Of a stretch of DNA of 64,000 nucleotides, positions 27,872-36,548 are shown one piece after another. The notes beneath the pieces were generated by a model, which saw only the letters and a program-made list of their open reading frames with translations, was not told where the DNA came from and searched no databases. The translations under genes were made by a program, and so were the position numbers. Numbering within the stretch: the first letter of the stretch is position 1; each line of letters begins with the position of its first letter. Origin of the DNA: Hyphomicrobiales bacterium (GTDB taxonomy: Bacteria; Pseudomonadota; Alphaproteobacteria; Rhizobiales; Phreatobacteraceae); NCBI GenBank assembly GCA_017304475.1, contig JAFKKV010000011.1, forward strand, positions 62,001 through 126,000. Reading direction: 5' to 3'.

Positions 27872-28689
27872 CGCGCGCTCCGGAAACACTGGCGATCGGC
27901 GGTCTGAGCGTCGGTTATCCCGGCCGGCCGGTCGTCGAGGGCTTCAGCCTCGCGCCGATCGCACCCGGCAGCGTGACCGCCATTGTCGGTCCGAACGCGG
28001 CCGGCAAGTCGACCCTGCTGCGCGGGCTCGCCGGCCTCTTGCCCGTCACCGGTTCGATCCGGATCGGCCCGGTCGAGCTGGCCGGCGCCGCCAGGCGCGA
28101 GCGGACGCGGCATGTCGGCTTCATGCCCCAGAGCCTTCCGGCCGACGCCCGGCTGAACGTCCTGGAAGCGGTGGTCGCGGCGCTCGCGGTCAATGCCTTT
28201 GATGGGGCCGCCCGGTCGCGGGTCGAGACACAGCGGCAGGCCATGGCGGTGCTGGAGCGGCTCGGCATCGCGGAACTGGCGCTCGAGCCTCTCGATGCTC
28301 TCTCGGGCGGGCAACGCCAGCTTGTCAGCCTCGCTCAGGCCATCGTGCGGGAACCGGTCATCCTGCTTCTGGATGAGCCGACGAGCGCGCTCGATCTTCG
28401 TCATCAGGTGCAGGTGATGCGGATCGTCCGCGACCTCGCCGATGGCGGGGTCATCGTGATCGCGGTCCTGCATGATCTCGCGCTCGCGGCACGCTGGGCC
28501 GATCGGGTGGCCGTGCTCGGTCGCGGCAGGCTGGTTGCCGAGGGGGCGCCGCAGGCCGTGCTGACCCCCCGATTGCTCGCCGAGGTCTACGGCATCGTCG
28601 CCCGGGTGGAGCCGTGCTCCGCCGGCACCTTGCAGATCATCGTCGACGGACTGGATGAGGACAGGGGAGCGCGGCAATGGCCGACATGA
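27868..28689 (+). CDS. Siderophore ABC transporter ATP-binding protein
   Basis: A 273-residue FepC-type ATPase. Walker A is GPNAAGKST, the Q-loop lies in VGFMPQSLP, the signature is LSGGQRQL, Walker B is VILLLDEP, and the H-loop is VLHDLALAAR. All catalytic motifs are intact. The start overlaps the permease stop by ATGA. It powers import of the ferric siderophore captured by the upstream receptor and binding protein. Confidence 0.94.
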   Translation: MTRAPETLAIGGLSVGYPGRPVVEGFSLAPIAPGSVTAIVGPNAAGKSTLLRGLAGLLPVTGSIRIGPVELAGAARRERTRHVGFMPQSLPADARLNVLEAVVAALAVNAFDGAARSRVETQRQAMAVLERLGIAELALEPLDALSGGQRQLVSLAQAIVREPVILLLDEPTSALDLRHQVQVMRIVRDLADGGVIVIAVLHDLALAARWADRVAVLGRGRLVAEGAPQAVLTPRLLAEVYGIVARVEPCSAGTLQIIVDGLDEDRGARQWPT

Positions 28690-28817
28690 TCGCACGCGCC
28701 GGTGATCACACCCGGATCGATGTGATGCCGCAGCTCCTCAGGTCGATGCGGTCGAGGCACGCCGGCGCGACGCCGGCCCGCCGCCGACCGGTCACGGAAC
28801 AGGCCTCTTTGCTTTAG
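28677..28817 (+). CDS. Possible 46-residue ORF between importer and biosynthesis genes
   Basis: An ATG-initiated 47-codon frame overlaps the last 13 bases of the ATPase gene and is preceded by AGGGGAG at a workable distance. The predicted peptide is basic, with no recognised domain or membrane segment. Only position and the ribosome-binding site support it. It may be non-coding spacer between the uptake genes and asbA. Confidence 0.2.
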   Translation: MADMIARAGDHTRIDVMPQLLRSMRSRHAGATPARRRPVTEQASLL

Positions 28818-28875
28818 CCGCAGTGTCTCGCGGCCCATCCGGCCGCGACCAATGTTCGAACGAGGTTCGGTCGTC

Positions 28876-30669
28876 ATGCCAGCATCGTCTCAACAGGTTG
28901 CCGAAGCGGCGGCCTTCCGCAGTTTCGCCAACGGTTATCTGCGTGAGATCGACCCCGGCATCGGGGTCCGCCACGCCTTGCCGGATGGTCCTCCGGCAGC
29001 CTGCGTGGAATGGAGCCTGCGCCGGCAGCGCGCCGTGATCCGCGCCGAGATCCTGTCTCCTTCGTTATGCGGCCCGCACGGCTTCGGCCGTCTGTGGACC
29101 CGCCATCTGCACGAGCCGCGCTGGCGCCGCCTCGCGCCGATGCGCGCGATTCAGGACCTGCTCGGCGAGGCCTATGCCCGGGTCGACGCCGGCGGCGGCG
29201 AGACCGCGCGCGGGCACGAGCTGGAACTGCTGGGGCGCATCCTCGACAGCTATCGCGAGACGGCCCGGCAACTCGATCTCGCCGCGCGGGAGACAAGCGA
29301 GGATACGAGCTTCATTGGTGCCGAGCGCTCGCTTGTTTTCGGCCATTGGCTGCACCCGACGCCCAAGAGCCGGCAGGGCCTCACGTCCTGGCAGGCGCGT
29401 GTCTACGCTCCCGAGGAGGAGGGAACGTTCCAGCTCGCCGTGTTCGCCGTCGATCGTGGCATCGTCCGCCACGCCTCGGCGGGGCCTCGCCCGGCGCCGG
29501 AGATCGCACGGGAACTCCTCGGATCCGACGCCGCGCGGCTGCCGCTGCGTCCCGCAGAGATCGCTCTTCCCATGCATCCGCTCCAGGCCGACGCGCTGAT
29601 GCTGCAGCCTCATGTCGCCGCGCTGGTGGATGCCGGCCTCGTTCGGCGCCTCGGCGCGGCGGGCCCGCGTTTCACCGCCACCTCGTCGCTGCGGACCGTC
29701 TATGCTCCCGACAGCCCCTGGATGGCGAAATTCTCGCTTCCGGTCACCATCACCAATTCGCTGCGCGTGAACCGGATCGCCGAGCTCGAAGCGGGCGTTG
29801 CGATGGCGCGGCTGCTTGGGCGGAGCGGCTTTGGAGCGCGCCATCCGGCCTTCCGGATCCTCTTCGACCCGGCCTATCTCACATTGCGCTGCCCCGACCG
29901 CGCGGAAAGCGGTTTTGAGACCGTGCTGCGCGAGAATCCCTTTCGCGGTGGTGCCGAGCGTGGGGTCGCGACCGTCGCCGCGCTGACCGCCGAGCCGCCT
30001 CCGGGCAGGCGGTCCCGGCTGGAGACGCTGCTGCGCCGTGTCTGCCCGGATCATGCCGATGCGGTTTCGCGCGCCGCGCGGATATGGTTCGGTCTCTATC
30101 TCGATTGCATGCTCGAGCCTCTGGTCGCGCTGTATGACGAGCACGGCATCGCGCTCGAGGCGCATCAGCAGAACGCGTTGCTCGATGTCGCCGACGGTTG
30201 GCCGCGCCGGGGGTACTACCGCGACAACCAGGGCTTCTATCTCTCCGAGGCGGCCCGGCCTCGGCTTCTGCGGGACGCCCCGGAGACGGCCGGCGTCGCC
30301 TCGCTCTACTTCGCGGACAGCGAGATCCGCCGCCGCCTCGCTTATTATCTCGTGGTCAACCAGATCTTCTCCGTGGTGTCGCGCATGGGCCATGACGGGC
30401 TGGTCCGGGAGGAGATCCTCATCGACGACCTGGCCCGCCGGCTGGAGCAGATGGCGGGCCGCATGACGGGAGCGGGCCGGGCCTTCGCTCGTTCGGTTCT
30501 GGAGGGGCCGACGATCTGCACCAAGGCCAATTTGCGCGTTCGCCTGTCGGACCGTGACGAGCTGGCCGCGGGCGACGGAACCGACAATTACATGGACATG
30601 CCGAATCCGCTCGACATCCGGGCGCGGGCGCGGGCGCGCGGCGAGGCCAATCGTGCCCTTGCCTCTTGA
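28876..30669 (+). CDS. asbA: Petrobactin synthetase AsbA (IucA/IucC family)
   Basis: A 597-residue NRPS-independent siderophore synthetase that couples citrate to spermidine with ATP in the cytoplasm. Family motifs are present in order: MHPLQADAL, TSSLRTVY, KFSLPVTITNSLR, and the catalytic EAHQQNALL. The length matches AsbA (about 600). The ATG at 28876 has a distant GAGG; an ATG at 28852 would add eight residues. The assignment to AsbA rather than another IucA/C member rests on the whole downstream order AsbB-C-D-E-F, which is specific for petrobactin. The end overlaps the next gene by 17 bases. Confidence 0.9.
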   Translation: MPASSQQVAEAAAFRSFANGYLREIDPGIGVRHALPDGPPAACVEWSLRRQRAVIRAEILSPSLCGPHGFGRLWTRHLHEPRWRRLAPMRAIQDLLGEAYARVDAGGGETARGHELELLGRILDSYRETARQLDLAARETSEDTSFIGAERSLVFGHWLHPTPKSRQGLTSWQARVYAPEEEGTFQLAVFAVDRGIVRHASAGPRPAPEIARELLGSDAARLPLRPAEIALPMHPLQADALMLQPHVAALVDAGLVRRLGAAGPRFTATSSLRTVYAPDSPWMAKFSLPVTITNSLRVNRIAELEAGVAMARLLGRSGFGARHPAFRILFDPAYLTLRCPDRAESGFETVLRENPFRGGAERGVATVAALTAEPPPGRRSRLETLLRRVCPDHADAVSRAARIWFGLYLDCMLEPLVALYDEHGIALEAHQQNALLDVADGWPRRGYYRDNQGFYLSEAARPRLLRDAPETAGVASLYFADSEIRRRLAYYLVVNQIFSVVSRMGHDGLVREEILIDDLARRLEQMAGRMTGAGRAFARSVLEGPTICTKANLRVRLSDRDELAAGDGTDNYMDMPNPLDIRARARARGEANRALAS

Positions 30670-33643
30670 AGCCGTGCACCGGCCGGAGGAGCGCGTCCTG
30701 CGGCAACTGGCGGAGGCGGCCCTCTTCGAGGGCATGGCCGAACGCGACGCGGCATGTGCCGAAGTCCCGGGGCCGTTGCAATGGCACATCGGGGCGCAGC
30801 GGTTCCGCGCCACCGGCGCGACCGGTCCGTTCGGGCGCCTTCGCCTCGAACCCATGACGATCGAAATGGCGGCGCCGGACGGATCCTGGCGCACCGCCGA
30901 TCTCGACGCCTTCGTTGAAGCCCTTCCCGCGACGCCGGAGCGCAGAGCGCGATTGCTGGACGAGCTCCGGCAGACGGTCGAACTCTGCCGTTGGAACGCC
31001 GAGACCCTTGTTGCCCCGAACCGCCGCGCCCTAACCTTTGCCCAGCTCGACGCCGCGCTCTGGGAAGGCCATCCCTACCACCCCAGTTTCAAGGCGCGTA
31101 CCGGCTTCACCCTGGAGGACCACCGCCGCTATGGGCCGGAATGCGCCGAGCCGTTCCGGCTGCAATGGCTGGCGGTTCGCCGGGATGCGATCGCGGTTTC
31201 GTTGCCGGGCGCAGAGGTCGACTTCTGGCGGACGGAGCTCGGGGAGGGCTGGGAGCTCCTGGCGCGCCGCCTCGGCGAAGCGGGCCTTTCCCTTGAGACC
31301 CATGCTGTCTTGCCCGTGCATCCCTGGCAGATGCGGCATCTCGGGGAGGGGGCGCTGCGGCCCTGGCTGGCCGAGCGCCGCGCGGTCATGCTCGGCGCCG
31401 CCGGCTGGCGCTACGTCGCCAGCCAGTCCCTGCGCACGCTGCACAATCTCGACGACCCCAGCGCCAGCAGCGTGAAGCTCGCCATGGGCCTCGTCAGCAC
31501 GTCGAGCCTGCGAAATCTCGACCCGCATTTCGTGCTGACGGCGCCGATGCTCTCCGAATGGCTGGCGGGGCTTGTCGCGGATGACCCGCTGCTGCGCGGC
31601 CGCTACCGGATGGACATTCTGCGGGAATACGCCTCCGCGCTCGTCGACCCCGCCGGGCCGCTCGCAGGACAGCTCGGCGTGCTCTGGCGCGAGGCGCCGA
31701 GGCTGGCCCCGGGCGAGGCCGCGGTTCCCTTCAACGCGCTGATGATGCGGGAGGCCGATGGCGCAGCCTTCGTGTCTCCCTGGCTGGCGCGCCACGGGCT
31801 CCTGGCGTGGCTCGACCGCCTCGTCGAGGTCGCGGTGCTGCCGGTCTGGCACCTGCTTGTCGCTCACGGCGTGGCGCTCGAGGCGCATGGCCAGAACATG
31901 ATCCTGGTCCATCGCGACGGCTGGCCGGAGCGGGTGATCCTCCGCGACTTCCACGAAAGCGCCGAATACGCGCCGGACTTCGTATCCGACCCGGCCCGGG
32001 TGCCGGATTTCGCCGCCATCGACCCGGCCCATGGCGGCCCGGTGGACGACCGTTTCCACGCCATGTGTTCGGCCGCCGTGCTGGCCGAGCTCGTCACCGA
32101 CAGCCTGTTCGTCTTCAGCCTCGCCGAGGTCACCCATCTCCTGCATCGGCTGCATGGGCTGGACGAGGCGGACTTCTGGGGCCGGCTCGGCCTCCGCCTG
32201 CGGCGTCACGCGACGGAGCACGGTCTGGAGAACCGGCTGGCCCGGCTTCGCATCGACGCGTGTCAATTGCGGGTCGAAGCACTTCTGTCGCGCAAGCTCG
32301 GACTGGACGAGGCGCGCTGCAGCCGCCTCGTGGCCAACGCCCTCCTTCCCCCTGAACAACCCTCGGGAGACGTCATGATCGAGATCGACGAGCGCATGAT
32401 GACTGCGGTGGAGATGGATGTCGCGATCCGGCGGGTCGCGACGCAAGCGCGCCTGCAGGGTGGCAAAGGCGAGCGTGTCGCCGCGCGCCTGCGCGACACC
32501 ACCGAATGCCTGGCCTTCATTCTCGCGGCGCGCCGGCTCGGCGTGACGCTCCTGCCGATCCATCCGGCGCTGCCCGACGAGGGCGCGCGCCGGCTCGCCG
32601 AGCGCGCCGGCTGCCACCGTCTGTTCCTCGACGATCTGGAGGGCGAGATCCTGGCGGGAGCGGCCCCTCCGGTTCCCGGCGATGGGCAATTGCTCCAGAT
32701 GAGCTCCGGCACCACCGGCGATCCCAAATGTATCGCGCGCCAGTGGAGCGCCGTGGAACGCGAGATCGAAAGCTATGTCTCGGCCTTTGCCGAGCCGGAG
32801 GCGATGACACCGGTCATTGCCTGCCCGATCACCCATTCCTACGGGCTGATCTGCGGATTGTTCGTCGGCCTGCGTCGCAGCCGGGCGCCGGTGGTGCTGG
32901 ACCACACCAATCCGAAATATCTGCTGCGGCGCCTGCGCGAGATCGATCGACCGCTGCTCTATACCTCGCCGGCCATGCTGCACACGCTCGCCCGGCTCAC
33001 CCCCGAAGGCGAGCGCATTCACGCCGCGATGACCTCGGGCACGGTCCTGCCCGGCCCCTGGTTCGAGGCCATCCGCGGCCGCGTCGTTCACCTCTTTCAG
33101 CAATATGGCTGCTCGGAGGTCGGCTGCATCGCGGTGAATCCGGACCTGCGCCAGCCCGACGCCATCGGCCGTCCCCTGCCTCACCATCGTGTCCTGGCCG
33201 GCGAGAGCGCGGCACATCCCGCCGAAATTGTCGTCGAGAGTGAGGCCGGGCAGGTTCGCACCGCCGATCTCGGCTATGCACGCGCCGACGGCATGCTGAT
33301 CTTCGTCTCGCGCATGGACGACACGATCAACGTGTCGGGCCTCAACGTCTATCCCGGCGAGGTGGAGGACGTCGTGATGGCGATGCCCGGCGTCACCGAC
33401 GCCGTGGCCTTCGCCCGGCCCGACCCCTTCGCGGGCGAGCGCGTGACGCTTCTGTTCAGCGCCGAGGCGCCGGTGCCGCCCCGCGCGCTGCAGGACTGGT
33501 GCCGCCGCTGGCTTGCCGGCCATCAGGTGCCCGGCGAAGCGGTCCAGGTGACGGCGATCCCGCGCCAGGCCAACGGCAAGATCTCGCGCCGCGAGGTCGC
33601 CGAGCGCTATCACGGCGGATTGCTGGCGGAGGTCGTGTCATGA
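30653..33643 (+). CDS. AsbB-AsbC fusion: siderophore synthetase plus 3,4-dihydroxybenzoate-activating ligase
   Basis: One uninterrupted frame of 996 residues. Residues about 1-570 are an IucA/IucC synthetase (AsbB) with LPVHPWQMRH, SQSLRTLHN, STSSLR and EAHGQNMILVHRDG. Residues about 575-996 are an AMP-forming ligase (AsbC) with the phosphate-binding SSGTTGDPK near 684-692, QQYGCSEVG, and the C-terminal Lys motif RQANGKISRREV. AsbC activates 3,4-dihydroxybenzoate and loads AsbD; AsbB adds the acylated arm. In Bacillus these are separate proteins. An ATG at 32375 with GGGAGA five bases before it could also allow separate AsbC synthesis. The start is the GTG at 30653 after GAGG, inside the end of asbA; the stop overlaps the next gene (ATGA). 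Confidence 0.9.
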   Translation: MPLPLEAVHRPEERVLRQLAEAALFEGMAERDAACAEVPGPLQWHIGAQRFRATGATGPFGRLRLEPMTIEMAAPDGSWRTADLDAFVEALPATPERRARLLDELRQTVELCRWNAETLVAPNRRALTFAQLDAALWEGHPYHPSFKARTGFTLEDHRRYGPECAEPFRLQWLAVRRDAIAVSLPGAEVDFWRTELGEGWELLARRLGEAGLSLETHAVLPVHPWQMRHLGEGALRPWLAERRAVMLGAAGWRYVASQSLRTLHNLDDPSASSVKLAMGLVSTSSLRNLDPHFVLTAPMLSEWLAGLVADDPLLRGRYRMDILREYASALVDPAGPLAGQLGVLWREAPRLAPGEAAVPFNALMMREADGAAFVSPWLARHGLLAWLDRLVEVAVLPVWHLLVAHGVALEAHGQNMILVHRDGWPERVILRDFHESAEYAPDFVSDPARVPDFAAIDPAHGGPVDDRFHAMCSAAVLAELVTDSLFVFSLAEVTHLLHRLHGLDEADFWGRLGLRLRRHATEHGLENRLARLRIDACQLRVEALLSRKLGLDEARCSRLVANALLPPEQPSGDVMIEIDERMMTAVEMDVAIRRVATQARLQGGKGERVAARLRDTTECLAFILAARRLGVTLLPIHPALPDEGARRLAERAGCHRLFLDDLEGEILAGAAPPVPGDGQLLQMSSGTTGDPKCIARQWSAVEREIESYVSAFAEPEAMTPVIACPITHSYGLICGLFVGLRRSRAPVVLDHTNPKYLLRRLREIDRPLLYTSPAMLHTLARLTPEGERIHAAMTSGTVLPGPWFEAIRGRVVHLFQQYGCSEVGCIAVNPDLRQPDAIGRPLPHHRVLAGESAAHPAEIVVESEAGQVRTADLGYARADGMLIFVSRMDDTINVSGLNVYPGEVEDVVMAMPGVTDAVAFARPDPFAGERVTLLFSAEAPVPPRALQDWCRRWLAGHQVPGEAVQVTAIPRQANGKISRREVAERYHGGLLAEVVS

Positions 33644-34956
33644 CCCGCGAGAGCATCATCGAGGCGATCGGCTCGGTCCTGCGCGAGGAGATGCGTCATC
33701 CCCATCTCGACCGCTTCGGCCCACAGGCACGGTTGAACGAGGACCTCTACATCGATTCCGTTCAGCTCCTTCAGCTGATCCTGGCGCTGGAGCTGAACCT
33801 CGGCCTGCCGGTATCGGAAGAGGCCTTCAGCCGCCAGGATCTTGTCACCGTCGCCGATCTCGCGGCGATCCTCGCGCCGGAGGCCGAGCGGGAGCCGCCG
33901 GCGGCCGAGGCCAGCGCACCCGAGGCGCCCTCGGAAGGCGTCCATGGCGAGATGTCCTACGATCTGAAGATCCATTGCTTCGTCAGCTGCGTCTGCGCCG
34001 GACTGAAGACGCGCGGCATCGACCATCGCCCCTTCCACTTCCTGATCTGGGATGCCGAGTTCGCGATCACCGATGGATTCCGGCTCGCCTACCACTCGGA
34101 TGTCATGGATCACGAGTCGTTCCGCTACTGGTTCGAGCGGCTCTACGGCGTGCCGCTTGTCGCCTGGTACGACCATTCCCGCTCCAAGGACGAGAATGTC
34201 GGAACGCTCCTCGACATCCTCGCGCAGCGCAGGCCGGACGAATGCGTGATGGTCATGCTCGACATGTTCCATCTGCCGGAGCGCGAGAACAAGTTCAACC
34301 AGAACCCCTTTCCGCACTACCTGTTGCTGGAACTCACCGAAGATCCCGCCGTCTGGCAGGTGCGCGACCACGACTTCCGATGGGAAGGCTTGATCGCGCG
34401 CGACAAGCTGCTGAACGCGATCCGCCAGCCCAGCGTCGCCGGCGGCTACCGGTTCGATCACTCGGTCGCCCATCCGCCGGCGGACGCGGATCTCGCCGCC
34501 TTCTTCACGGCCTGTTTGCGCCCCGGCGCCAATCCCCTGATCGATGCGGTGCGCAGCATCGTCACGGCCCATGCCGAGGGACAGGGCGGCCTTGCGCTGG
34601 CCGATGTCGGCGAGGCGCTGCGTGAGCTGCCCGTCGTCACCATTCGCAAATGGGCCTACGAGCACGGCTTCGCCTTCTTCTGGCGGGCCCTGCGCTGGCC
34701 GGACAGCGAGTTTCAGCGGATCTGCGACGAGATCGAGATGCTGGTGAACGGCCTGACGGCCCTGCACTACGCCATCCTGAAGCTTGCCAGGACCGGGGAC
34801 GCGGCGCTGGTGGCGCCGGTGATCGAGAAGCTCGACGCGCTCGACGCCGTGGAGTTCTCGATCAAGCGGCAGCTCGCGGCGGCCTTCAAGGCCTGGCGTG
34901 CCCAGAGCCCCGGCATCGGCCAGGCGGGGCAGGCCCACGAAAGGCTCTCCGCATGA
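33640..34956 (+). CDS. AsbD-AsbE fusion: aryl carrier protein plus petrobactin condensing enzyme
   Basis: A 438-residue protein. Residues 1-80 form a carrier domain with the phosphopantetheine Ser40 in DLYIDSVQLL (AsbD). A linker of about 25 Ala/Glu/Pro-rich residues follows. From residue 105 (SYDLKIHCFVSCVCAGLK) the AsbE-type (DUF6005) domain runs to the end, with WDAEFAITDGF and RPDECVMVMLDMFHLPER. AsbE transfers the 3,4-dihydroxybenzoyl group from the carrier to the spermidine arm. The two are separate genes in Bacillus anthracis. It starts in an ATGA overlap with the AsbB-AsbC gene and ends in one with asbF, so all are translated as a unit. Confidence 0.88.
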   Translation: MTRESIIEAIGSVLREEMRHPHLDRFGPQARLNEDLYIDSVQLLQLILALELNLGLPVSEEAFSRQDLVTVADLAAILAPEAEREPPAAEASAPEAPSEGVHGEMSYDLKIHCFVSCVCAGLKTRGIDHRPFHFLIWDAEFAITDGFRLAYHSDVMDHESFRYWFERLYGVPLVAWYDHSRSKDENVGTLLDILAQRRPDECVMVMLDMFHLPERENKFNQNPFPHYLLLELTEDPAVWQVRDHDFRWEGLIARDKLLNAIRQPSVAGGYRFDHSVAHPPADADLAAFFTACLRPGANPLIDAVRSIVTAHAEGQGGLALADVGEALRELPVVTIRKWAYEHGFAFFWRALRWPDSEFQRICDEIEMLVNGLTALHYAILKLARTGDAALVAPVIEKLDALDAVEFSIKRQLAAAFKAWRAQSPGIGQAGQAHERLSA

Positions 34957-35795
34957 GAGTTTCGCTCTGTACCATCAGCTTCCGGCATCACCTCCTGTCG
35001 ATCGGCGAGATCGCGCGGTTCGCACGCGGCTGCGGCTTCGACGGCATCGAGCTGTGGGGTGTCCACGCGCGCAATCTCAGCGGCGGCTATCACGCCGAAT
35101 GGCTCGCCGCCCATGGCCTGCGCGTGCCCATGCTGAGCGACTACCTGCCGCTCGACGCGCCGCGCGACAGCCTGACCGAGCGCATGGCGGATTTTTGCCG
35201 GCTGGCACGGAACTGGCGGGCTCCACGGCTGCGCAGTTTCGCCGGCACGAAGGGCAGTGCGATGACCTCGCCCGAGGAGCGTCGGCATATCGTGAGCGGC
35301 CTGCGGATGGCGGCCGGCTATCTCGCAGACCACGGCCTGCGGCTTCTGGTGGAAACCCATCCCGGCACGCTGGCCGACACCACCACTTCGCTGCTGCGCC
35401 TGCTCGACGAGGTCGATCACCCGGCCCTCAAGGTCAATTTCGACGCGCTCCATGTCTGGGAGGGCGGCGACGATCTCATGGCCGCACATGCCAGCCTGGC
35501 CGATCATATCGACTACTATCACCTCAAGAACGTGCGAGGCCGGTCCGACCTCTCCGTCTTCGAGCCCGCCAATGTCTATGCCGCGTCCGGGCGGCGCGAC
35601 GGCATGACGAGTCTGCTCGAGGGCGCGCTCGACTACGGCCCGTTCCTGGAGAGCCTGCATCCGAATGCCGAGGCCTCGCTCGAATGGTTCGGCGATGCCT
35701 GCTTCTCCGTCCTGCCGTCGGACCTCTCCAAGCTCCGCAACATCGCCGCCAAACGGCACGACGCCATGCCCTTCCGCATCGGTGTCGCGGGATGA
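34953..35795 (+). CDS. asbF: 3-dehydroshikimate dehydratase AsbF
   Basis: A 280-residue TIM-barrel metalloenzyme that makes 3,4-dihydroxybenzoate from 3-dehydroshikimate. It begins RVSLCTISFRHHLLS, closely matching Bacillus AsbF. FDGIELWGVHARNL, the metal-ligand region LLVETHPGTLADT, VNFDALHVWEGG, YHLKNVRG and FEPANVYAASG follow. Length equals the Bacillus enzyme. This gene is the most specific marker for the 3,4-dihydroxy catechol of petrobactin, as opposed to 2,3-dihydroxybenzoate siderophores. Confidence 0.94.
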   Translation: MRVSLCTISFRHHLLSIGEIARFARGCGFDGIELWGVHARNLSGGYHAEWLAAHGLRVPMLSDYLPLDAPRDSLTERMADFCRLARNWRAPRLRSFAGTKGSAMTSPEERRHIVSGLRMAAGYLADHGLRLLVETHPGTLADTTTSLLRLLDEVDHPALKVNFDALHVWEGGDDLMAAHASLADHIDYYHLKNVRGRSDLSVFEPANVYAASGRRDGMTSLLEGALDYGPFLESLHPNAEASLEWFGDACFSVLPSDLSKLRNIAAKRHDAMPFRIGVAG

Positions 35796-35871
35796 CCACG
35801 TCGTCCCCGGGGCCCGGGGACCCGCACCGCCGTCCATGTCGGAATTCGTCTCACCCAACGAGGAAGCTCTC

Positions 35872-36150
35872 ATGCTCGAAAGCCGCGCCGTGATCAGCAC
35901 ACCCAATGCCAGCCGCATCCTTCAACAGCTCTGCAAGCACTGGGCCCATAAATTCGAGACCGAGTTCACCACGACGGCGGGCCGGATCATGCTGCCGCTC
36001 GGCGAAACGCGGCTCGCCACCGCTGCCGAGGCCTTGACGATCGAACTGACCGCCGAGGACGCCGAAAAGCTCTCCGGCCTGCGCGATGTCGTCACGCGTC
36101 ATGTCGAGCGCTTCGCGTTTCGCGAAACCCTCGATTTTGCGTGGTCCTAG
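35872..36150 (+). CDS. DUF2218 domain-containing protein
   Basis: A 92-residue cytoplasmic protein with the DUF2218 pattern ISTPNASRILQQLCKHWAHK and a C-terminal HVERFAFRETLDFAW. The ATG at 35872 follows GAGGAAG at good distance and fits the family's usual start; an ATG at 35836 would add twelve residues. DUF2218 genes are frequently found beside iron and siderophore genes, but no biochemical function is established. It is the last gene of the petrobactin run, 76 bases after asbF. Confidence 0.85.
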   Translation: MLESRAVISTPNASRILQQLCKHWAHKFETEFTTTAGRIMLPLGETRLATAAEALTIELTAEDAEKLSGLRDVVTRHVERFAFRETLDFAWS

Positions 36151-36285
36151 GACCGCGGCTGAGGGGTCGCGGCTCTTGGGCTGGACAGGTGCGGCGGCGA
36201 TGGAGACAGCGAAGCGATGGCGGCTTGGCAGCACGTCCTCATGCGCGCACCACGTCGTATTGCCCTCCACGCGTGATTTCCGCTC

Positions 36286-36329
36286 GTGGCAATCCATTCG
36301 TGGATGGCCGGGACAAGCCCGGCCAAGAC
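36286..36329 (-). repeat. REP-like palindromic repeat, copy 1
   Basis: Read on the minus strand this copy matches copy 2 at 29 of the first 31 bases. It contains a hairpin TGGCCGGG-CTTGT-CCCGGCCA at 36305-36325. The two mismatches to copy 2 pair with each other in the stem. Confidence 0.6.
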
Positions 36330-36415
36330 GAGAATTGTCCTCGGATGCGCGGGCGCTGGATCGATGGGGCGCAGGATTCGAGCCGTGGCCCGGAATATCG
36401 TGACGTCGACACATC

Positions 36416-36459
36416 GTCTTGCCCGGGCTTGTCCCGGGCATCCACGCATTCATCCGCTC
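36416..36459 (+). repeat. REP-like palindromic repeat, copy 2
   Basis: The inverted partner of copy 1, about 90 bases away. The hairpin TGCCCGGG-CTTGT-CCCGGGCA lies at 36420-36440. The stem differs from copy 1 by one G-C/C-G exchange that keeps pairing. Confidence 0.6.
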
Positions 36460-36548
36460 GCGGCATTCCGCCCAGCCCATGCCTCCGTGCCACGCGGCGC
36501 ACTGCGCGCGGGCAACAAAAACGTCCGTACTGAAATCCGGAGACTGAA

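Larger units (their letters stand above)
36151..36548. other. Intergenic region with inverted REP-like palindromes
   Basis: No gene is supportable here. The stretch carries two inverted copies of a palindromic repeat (separate entries), which may form a transcription barrier after the petrobactin genes. Confidence 0.5.

Noticed and set aside
28876..30669. Aerobactin-type or staphyloferrin-type siderophore
   Set aside because: No lysine monooxygenase or acetylase gene is present, while AsbC, AsbD, AsbE and AsbF domains follow, which specify petrobactin.
31031..33613. Open frame of 860 codons on the minus strand
   Set aside because: Antisense to the AsbB-AsbC gene. Product is low-complexity and has no family motif; typical of high-GC antisense frames.
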